A stretch of DNA of 6,154 bases, from assembly GCA_015062715.1 (NCBI GenBank), contig SUUD01000127.1:1-6154 (forward strand), written 5' to 3'. The notes under the pieces were generated by a model, which saw only the letters and a program-made list of their open reading frames with translations, did not search any database and was not told where the DNA came from. This document shows, one piece after another, positions 1 through 6,154 of this stretch. Each line of letters starts with the position of its first letter. Positions within the stretch are counted from its first letter, which is position 1. The translations under genes and the position numbers were made by a program. Source of the DNA: Olsenella sp. Its GTDB lineage: Bacteria; Actinomycetota; Coriobacteriia; Coriobacteriales; Atopobiaceae.

Positions 1-302
1 GCGCTGTAGCGGGATCGCTGGGCTACCTGCTGCTCGAGGCGGTCATCCCCATCGGGCGTCCTCTGGCGGCGCTCGTCAGCGTCCTTCTGGTGGTGGGACT
101 CCGCCGCATCTCGCTGCGCTACAACGTGCTCTCGCCCGCCGATGGCGACATCGCACCGCGGGTAAAGAATAGCGCCCGCGACCTTGCCGAGCGGGCACAG
201 GCGCGCGGGACGCAGGAATCACAGTACTACCTGGAGCGCTATGGTCGCGACCGGCACGGCCACCGCGAGGATGCCGTCGACGAGAAGACCCGGCGCCACT
301 AG
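1..302 (+). CDS. C-terminal part of a probable TRIC/UPF0126-family membrane channel protein (5' end outside window)
   Basis: An open frame enters from the left edge (first full codon at position 3) and runs 99 codons to a TAG at 300-302. The first ~37 residues are membrane-like: a hydrophobic stretch (GSLGYLLLEAVIP), a short turn with Gly-Arg-Pro, a second hydrophobic helix (LAALVSVLLVVGL), then the basic, aromatic exit RRISLRYNVLSP. This pattern of two last helices, then Arg-x-x-(Ser/Ala)-(Leu/Ile)-Arg-Tyr, closely resembles the C-terminus of bacterial TRIC-type (UPF0126, YadS/YicG-like) proteins, seven-helix membrane proteins of roughly 200-230 residues related to trimeric intracellular cation channels. 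The family assignment is from memory of that ending. About 55 charged, hydrophilic residues follow, which is longer than the short tail usual in the family and probably cytoplasmic. The gene converges on the YitT-family gene with a 16-bp gap. The product's role in this organism is unknown. Confidence 0.6.
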   Translation, partial: AVAGSLGYLLLEAVIPIGRPLAALVSVLLVVGLRRISLRYNVLSPADGDIAPRVKNSARDLAERAQARGTQESQYYLERYGRDRHGHREDAVDEKTRRH

Positions 303-318
303 CGCGCACGGCCTCGCC

Positions 319-1209
319 CTACCCCAGCTGGCCCTTGATGGGCTTGAAGCCGTTACCAAAGGCCTCGTGGATGCGCGCGACGACGATGGCTGCCGTGGGG
401 TCGACCTCACCCACGATGTGCCGCAGCAGGGCCATCTCGGAGCGGTTGAGCACCACGAAGATGACGGGGCGGTCGATTCCCGTGTAGCCGCCGCGGGCGA
501 GCAGCTCGGTGCAGCCACGGTCGAGGTCGGAGAAGATGCGCTGCTTGATCTCCTCGTGGTGGTCCGAGATGACATAGGCCGCGCGGTGGGTGTTGAAGCC
601 GTCGAGCACGAGGTCGAGCACGCGCGTACCCAGGTACATGGCAATGCTCGCGTAGAGCGCCTTCTCGATGCCAAAGACCGGGGCCGAGAGGACGACCACG
701 ACGACGTCGGCCACGAGCGAGGCGGTGCCCACGGACAGCGGGGTGTGCTGGGCCATGAGCTGGGCGACGATGTCGGTGCCACCGGTGTTGCCGCCCGCAC
801 GCAGCACGATGCCCAGGCCGACTCCGCACACCACGCCACCCCAGAGCGAGCACAGGACCAGGTCCCCGTTGCCCAGGACGGGCAGGACCGGGGCGAGCAG
901 GTCGGTCGCAAGCGATGACGCCACGATTCCCACGAGCGAGCGGGCCACGTAGCGCGGACCGCCCTCGCGCATGGCGGGGATCATGAGTATCGCGTTCATG
1001 ACCAGCACCTGCATGCCGATGGGCAGGATGATGCCATGGGGGCGCAGCACGGCGGCGATGATGGTGGCAAGGCCCGACGCGCCGCCGGCAGCCAGGCCGT
1101 AGGGGACCTCAAAGCAGTCCAAGCCAATGGCAAAGACGATCGACCCGACGACGATCATCGCGACGTCGTACAGGACTCCCCACTTCGTGACACTGGTTCT
1201 CTCAGCCAT
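319..1209 (-). CDS. YitT-family membrane protein with C-terminal DUF2179 domain
   Basis: A 296-residue polytopic membrane protein ending in TAG (319-321). The N-terminal ~205 residues hold about six hydrophobic segments (roughly 12-30, 37-54, 60-78, 88-110, 117-136, 157-176, possibly also 184-200), containing the Gly-rich AAGGASGLATI segment and the family signature GGNTGGTDIVAQ (~139-150). Residues ~208-290 form the soluble DUF2179 domain, recognised by RGCTELLARGGYTG (~231-244) and the ending ARIHEAFGNGF (~278-288). Length and domain order match typical YitT proteins (~280-300 residues). These are widespread in Firmicutes and Actinobacteria; their transported substrate, if any, is not firmly established. 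The start is placed at 1209 because GGAGG (1215-1219) lies 5 nt upstream; the in-frame ATG at 1245 adds 12 residues but has no Shine-Dalgarno. The gene lies downstream of PFOR on the same strand but beyond PFOR's terminator, so it probably has its own promoter. Confidence 0.92.
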   Translation of the reverse strand: MAERTSVTKWGVLYDVAMIVVGSIVFAIGLDCFEVPYGLAAGGASGLATIIAAVLRPHGIILPIGMQVLVMNAILMIPAMREGGPRYVARSLVGIVASSLATDLLAPVLPVLGNGDLVLCSLWGGVVCGVGLGIVLRAGGNTGGTDIVAQLMAQHTPLSVGTASLVADVVVVVLSAPVFGIEKALYASIAMYLGTRVLDLVLDGFNTHRAAYVISDHHEEIKQRIFSDLDRGCTELLARGGYTGIDRPVIFVVLNRSEMALLRHIVGEVDPTAAIVVARIHEAFGNGFKPIKGQLG

Positions 1210-1214
1210 GCCCG

Positions 1215-1219
1215 CCTCC
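1215..1219 (-). promoter_or_regulatory. Ribosome binding site deciding the YitT-family start
   Basis: The minus strand reads GGAGG, then 5 nt (CGGGC), then the ATG at 1207-1209. The alternative ATG at 1243-1245 is preceded by CTGCCAGA, which has no Shine-Dalgarno. This favours the shorter protein. Confidence 0.75.
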
Positions 1220-1251
1220 GGACTCGATTGCGCAAGTTGCACCATTCTGGC

Positions 1252-1257
1252 AGATAA
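1252..1257 (-). promoter_or_regulatory. Weak -10 candidate for the YitT-family gene
   Basis: The minus strand reads TTATCT, four of six matches to TATAAT. A start site about 7 nt downstream would fall near position 1245, giving a leader of roughly 36 nt before the ATG at 1209. No convincing -35 lies upstream (GTAAAG at 18-bp spacing is poor). The call rests mostly on the need for a promoter between the PFOR terminator and this gene. Confidence 0.22.
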
Positions 1258-1366
1258 CAGGCGTCGTTGGGCAATCTTTACAGAGCCGACATGAGGTCGC
1301 TGCCGGTGGCATTACTTGTCGCTGCGCCCGAACCTTGGCCTCCGGGGGCGGCGAATCCGACCGGAA

Positions 1367-1409
1367 CGACAAGAAAGGCCGGTATGCAGGGACAACGCGA
1401 CAAGAAAGG
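1367..1409. repeat. 12-bp direct repeat beside the PFOR terminator
   Basis: CGACAAGAAAGG occurs at 1367-1378 and again at 1398-1409, 31 bp apart. On the minus strand both read CCTTTCTTGTCG. The 1398-1409 copy includes the T-rich tail of the PFOR terminator and the end of its stem; the other copy follows no strong hairpin. It may be a partial duplication of a terminator tail or chance. The rest of the gap (about 1260-1366) shows no convincing gene. Confidence 0.6.
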
Positions 1410-1437
1410 ACCCCGCCGCGTGAAGCGACGGGGTCCT
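1401..1437 (-). terminator. Rho-independent terminator of the PFOR gene
   Basis: In the PFOR direction the RNA folds into a GC-rich hairpin. The outer arms AGGACCCCG and CGGGGTCCT (1407-1415 and 1429-1437) pair over 9 bp; one mismatch (1416/1428) is followed by three more pairs (1417-1419 with 1425-1427) closing a 5-nt loop. The tract TTTCTTG comes directly after the stem on the minus strand. It starts about 31 bp beyond the PFOR stop. The plus-strand side is CCTCCTCAGC with no T tract, so termination is probably one-directional. It should insulate the YitT-family gene from PFOR transcription. Confidence 0.88.
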
Positions 1438-1468
1438 CCTCAGCAGCCAGCTGCCAGCTTGCGGGATC

Positions 1469-5005
<3,537 letters not shown>

Positions 5006-5010
5006 ATAGT

Positions 5011-5015
5011 CTCCT
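5011..5015 (-). promoter_or_regulatory. Ribosome binding site of PFOR
   Basis: The minus strand reads GGAGAGGAG, then ACTAT, then ATG. AGGAG sits 5 nt before the start codon and supports the start at 5005, where the protein begins MARKFKSMDGNNA, a normal PFOR N-terminus. Confidence 0.8.
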
Positions 5016-5023
5016 CTCCACCA

Positions 5024-5039
5024 GGTCCTCCCTCGGACC
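5024..5039 (-). other. Small leader hairpin upstream of the PFOR ribosome binding site
   Basis: GGTCC and GGACC form perfect 5-bp arms around a 6-nt loop in the untranslated leader, ending 8 nt before the AGGAG. It could affect mRNA stability or ribosome access. It is short enough in GC-rich DNA to be chance. Confidence 0.35.
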
Positions 5040-5064
5040 CGGACGATTCCTTCCCAACCCTGTA

Positions 5065-5070
5065 ATTATC
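5065..5070 (-). promoter_or_regulatory. Candidate -10 element for PFOR
   Basis: The minus strand reads GATAAT inside GCGCGATAATTACAG, five of six matches to TATAAT, in the only clearly AT-rich patch of the gap besides a CATAATCATTT patch near 5096-5108. Transcription would begin near 5058, giving a leader of about 53 nt. At 17-bp spacing the -35 position reads TCCTGC, a poor match, so an activator or a non-canonical -35 would be needed. I see no Rex-type palindrome (TTGTGAA...TTCACAA). Confidence 0.4.
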
Positions 5071-5115
5071 GCGCAACGGCATCGACGGCAGGACGAGAAA
5101 TGATTATGTGGACGT

Positions 5116-5129
5116 CCCGTCTGGACGGG
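5116..5129 (-). terminator. Weak hairpin after the aminotransferase-like gene
   Basis: Immediately after the TAG of the upstream gene, the minus strand holds CCCGTC and GACGGG, a perfect dyad; folding realistically leaves a 5-bp stem with a 4-nt loop. The next bases are ACGTCCACATAATC, with no T tract. It may slow transcription but is not a convincing intrinsic terminator, so readthrough into PFOR is possible. Confidence 0.25.
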
Positions 5130-5131
5130 GC

Positions 5132-5809
5132 CTAGCGCGCGGCGTGCGTCCGCCGCGCCTTCGCGAGGAGGGTCTGGTAGCTTCCGGCGAGCCGGGCCGC
5201 CAGGCCTCCCGCGCGGTCCGCCGCCTCGACGATCCCGTGCTCGTCGGAGGCGAGCAGGAACTCCCCCTCGCAGGGCTCGCCCGACACGACCGCCGCAGCC
5301 AGGCCCTCCGCCCTGGTCACGGGGATGCCGAAGGTCTTTGCCAGGTCGCTCACGAGCGTGAGCACGCCCGACTCGGGCTGACCCGACTCGAGGTCGTACA
5401 GCAGCGCGCCGTCGCGCACGCAGACGAGGGTCTCGGGGGCGACCCCGCTCGTCTGGGCCTCGCGAGCCGAGTCGAGGGCCCTGCGCGCCATCGCGCCCAG
5501 CGCAAGCGAGGGAAGCGGCTCGTAGGGACCGACCGTCATGGCCGCCTGGCCCCGTTCGTCGACGATGAGCATGAGGACGCCGTCCGGATGCTCCTCGGCG
5601 CTCCCCGCGAGCGACCACTCGACGTTCTGCTTTGCCCAGGCCACGAGCTCCGTGCTCACGCGGTGCCCGTTGACCCGCCGGGCGCCGAGCGCCCTCATGT
5701 GACGGTTCATGAGGGGAAGCGTGCCCCCGGCGATGCGCCAGCGACACACCAGCGAGGGGCTTCCCAGGGTGAAGCCCTCCATGTCCTGCAGACCCGGCTT
5801 GTCAGCCAT
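5132..5809 (-). CDS. Degenerate class IV aminotransferase-like protein, function unknown
   Basis: A 225-residue soluble protein with no signal peptide or membrane segment. I cannot identify it with certainty. It resembles PLP-dependent class IV aminotransferases (branched-chain aminotransferase / aminodeoxychorismate lyase fold) in order: LPLMNRHMRALGARRVNG (~31-48) recalls the 'hl.RL..sa' helix. VRDGALLYDLESGQPESGVLT (~131-151), then LVSDLAKTFGIPV (~152-164), recalls the stretch where the cofactor phosphate is bound. EGEFLLASDEHGIVEAADRAGG (~181-202) recalls the 'deaFlt.ta..i.PV..idG' ending. Family enzymes are about 270-310 residues; this is shorter. Its only lysines are 4, 60, 158 and 217, none between ~100 and 130 where the Schiff-base lysine should fall, so catalysis is doubtful. 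The start at 5809 has AAGGAG 6 nt upstream; ATGs further upstream (e.g. 5830) lack a Shine-Dalgarno. It lies 126 bp upstream of PFOR on the same strand and divergent from the GNAT gene. Confidence 0.8.
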   Translation of the reverse strand: MADKPGLQDMEGFTLGSPSLVCRWRIAGGTLPLMNRHMRALGARRVNGHRVSTELVAWAKQNVEWSLAGSAEEHPDGVLMLIVDERGQAAMTVGPYEPLPSLALGAMARRALDSAREAQTSGVAPETLVCVRDGALLYDLESGQPESGVLTLVSDLAKTFGIPVTRAEGLAAAVVSGEPCEGEFLLASDEHGIVEAADRAGGLAARLAGSYQTLLAKARRTHAAR

Positions 5810-5815
5810 GCCCAG

Positions 5816-5821
5816 CTCCTT
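5816..5821 (-). promoter_or_regulatory. Ribosome binding site deciding the aminotransferase-like start
   Basis: The minus strand reads AAGGAG, 6 nt (CTGGGC), then the ATG at 5807-5809. The frame stays open upstream to 6091, but that extension is Ser/Pro/Arg-rich shadow sequence that overlaps the opposite-strand gene, and its ATG at 5830 has no Shine-Dalgarno. Confidence 0.75.
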
Positions 5822-5844
5822 GGTCGTCATGTGCCCGCGCGCGA

Positions 5845-5859
5845 GGCACGGGTCGTGCC
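5845..5859. promoter_or_regulatory. Inverted repeat in the divergent intergenic region (first)
   Basis: GGCACG and CGTGCC are perfect 6-bp arms around GGT. It lies 36 bp upstream of the aminotransferase-like start and may be in its leader, where it could fold, or serve as a protein-binding dyad. The bound factor is unknown. Confidence 0.35.
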
Positions 5860-5862
5860 CCA

Positions 5863-5890
5863 CAACGATAGCGCACCTGGGGTATCGTTG
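5863..5890. promoter_or_regulatory. Inverted repeat in the divergent intergenic region (second), operator candidate
   Basis: CAACGATA and TATCGTTG form perfect 8-bp arms separated by 12 bp, near the middle of the 109-bp gap between the two divergent genes. TATCGT occurs on both strands within the arms, a 4/6 match to a -10 box, so the same sequence could be part of two divergent promoters as well as an operator; no good -35 was found for either. The 20-bp centre-to-centre arm spacing, about two helical turns, would suit a dimeric regulator. Confidence 0.4.
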
Positions 5891-5918
5891 CCCAGAGGGG
5901 CGTCGGGGGAGGTCGGCC

Positions 5919-6154
5919 ATGCATGACATGTCGGGCGAGTTCATGGGCTTGGGCCCTCGGGACGACGTCAGGGCGCGCCCCTGGTCACCCGAGGACGTGG
6001 CGGTGGTGGGCCCGCTGCTGGGCCGCGAATGGTACCCGGAGCTCGCGCCGCGGCATGCCCTGCTCACCGGGTGCGACCAGCTGCTCTTCAACCTGTCGCA
6101 GGCAAGCGGCGCCGTGGTGGCCCAGGGCGCCGCGGGGGAGCTCCTGGGCCTGTG
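5919..6154 (+). CDS. N-terminal part of a probable GNAT-family acetyltransferase (3' end outside window)
   Basis: An open frame of 78 full codons begins at ATG 5919 and leaves the window without a stop. GGGGGAGG at 5905-5912 sits 6 nt upstream, a strong ribosome site; in-frame ATGs at 5928 and 5943 are further from it. The protein reads MHDMSGEFMGLGPRDDVRAR, then PWSPEDVAVVGPLLGREWYP (~21-40), fitting the Arg-x-(Trp/Ala)-x-x-x-Asp opening helix of GNAT acetyltransferases. SGAVVAQGAAGELLGL (~63-78) fits the paired strands ('a.VAe..g.ivG') that follow. The acetyl-CoA-binding Q/R-x-x-G-x-G/A motif would lie beyond the window, so the family is likely but unproven and the substrate unknown. It is divergent from the aminotransferase-like gene, sharing its short upstream region. 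Confidence 0.7.
   Translation, partial: MHDMSGEFMGLGPRDDVRARPWSPEDVAVVGPLLGREWYPELAPRHALLTGCDQLLFNLSQASGAVVAQGAAGELLGL

Noticed and set aside
184..918. A 244-codon plus-strand frame overlapping both the TRIC-like gene and the YitT-family gene.
   Set aside because: It is antisense to a clear YitT-family protein and out of frame with the TRIC-like gene. Composition is His/Asp/Arg/Gly-rich, typical of shadow frames in GC-rich DNA.
1210..1245. The upstream ATG at 1245 as the YitT-family start.
   Set aside because: There is no Shine-Dalgarno before it, and the 12 added residues (MVQLAQSSPEAG) include the translated GGAGG site that serves the ATG at 1209.
1438..1468. CAGC-rich stretch with a small dyad (GCAGC-CA-GCTGC) between PFOR and its terminator.
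   Set aside because: The dyad has a 2-nt loop and no T tract; the strong hairpin at 1407-1437 explains termination without it.
5810..6091. An N-terminal extension of the aminotransferase-like frame by 94 residues.
   Set aside because: It would overlap the GNAT coding start on the other strand, is Ser/Pro/Arg-rich, and its ATGs lack a ribosome site, while 5809 has AAGGAG at 6 nt.

Overview
This is a GC-rich window with strong Shine-Dalgarno sites (GGAGG or AGGAG about 5-6 nt before the chosen starts) and compact genes. Its centrepiece is a full-length single-chain pyruvate:ferredoxin oxidoreductase (PFOR), the pyruvate-oxidising enzyme of strict anaerobes. GC content, codon use and the combination of PFOR, YitT-family and TRIC-family genes fit an anaerobic high-GC Gram-positive, most likely an Actinomycetota of the Coriobacteriia (Olsenella/Atopobium-like). 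That placement is inference; no rRNA or other taxonomic marker is present.

Layout, left to right. (1) 1-302, plus strand: the 3' end of a membrane protein that looks like a TRIC/UPF0126 cation-channel-family protein. (2) 319-1209, minus strand: a complete YitT-family membrane protein with a C-terminal DUF2179 domain, convergent with the first gene across a 16-bp gap. (3) 1210-1468: intergenic DNA with a weak promoter candidate for the YitT gene, a 12-bp direct repeat, and a clear rho-independent terminator for PFOR. (4) 1469-5005, minus strand: the 1178-residue PFOR, with all twelve expected cluster cysteines and the catalytic residues. (5) 5006-5131: the PFOR leader, with a GATAAT -10 candidate and a small hairpin. 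(6) 5132-5809, minus strand: a 225-residue protein with remote resemblance to class IV aminotransferases (branched-chain aminotransferase / aminodeoxychorismate lyase fold) but no lysine where the PLP lysine should be. (7) 5810-5918: a divergent intergenic region with two perfect inverted repeats. (8) 5919-6154, plus strand: the 5' end of a probable GNAT acetyltransferase, running off the window.

How the genes relate. PFOR makes acetyl-CoA, CO2 and reduced ferredoxin from pyruvate and appears to be transcribed alone: it has its own leader and a strong terminator. The YitT gene lies downstream on the same strand, but beyond that terminator. The class IV-like gene lies upstream on the same strand; partial readthrough into PFOR is possible because no strong terminator separates them. 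Nothing else ties the neighbours into one pathway.

This is mostly ordinary chromosome. I found no mobile element, CRISPR array, RNA gene or evident new multi-gene system. The items most worth a second look are the degenerate aminotransferase-like protein and the palindromes in its divergent promoter region.
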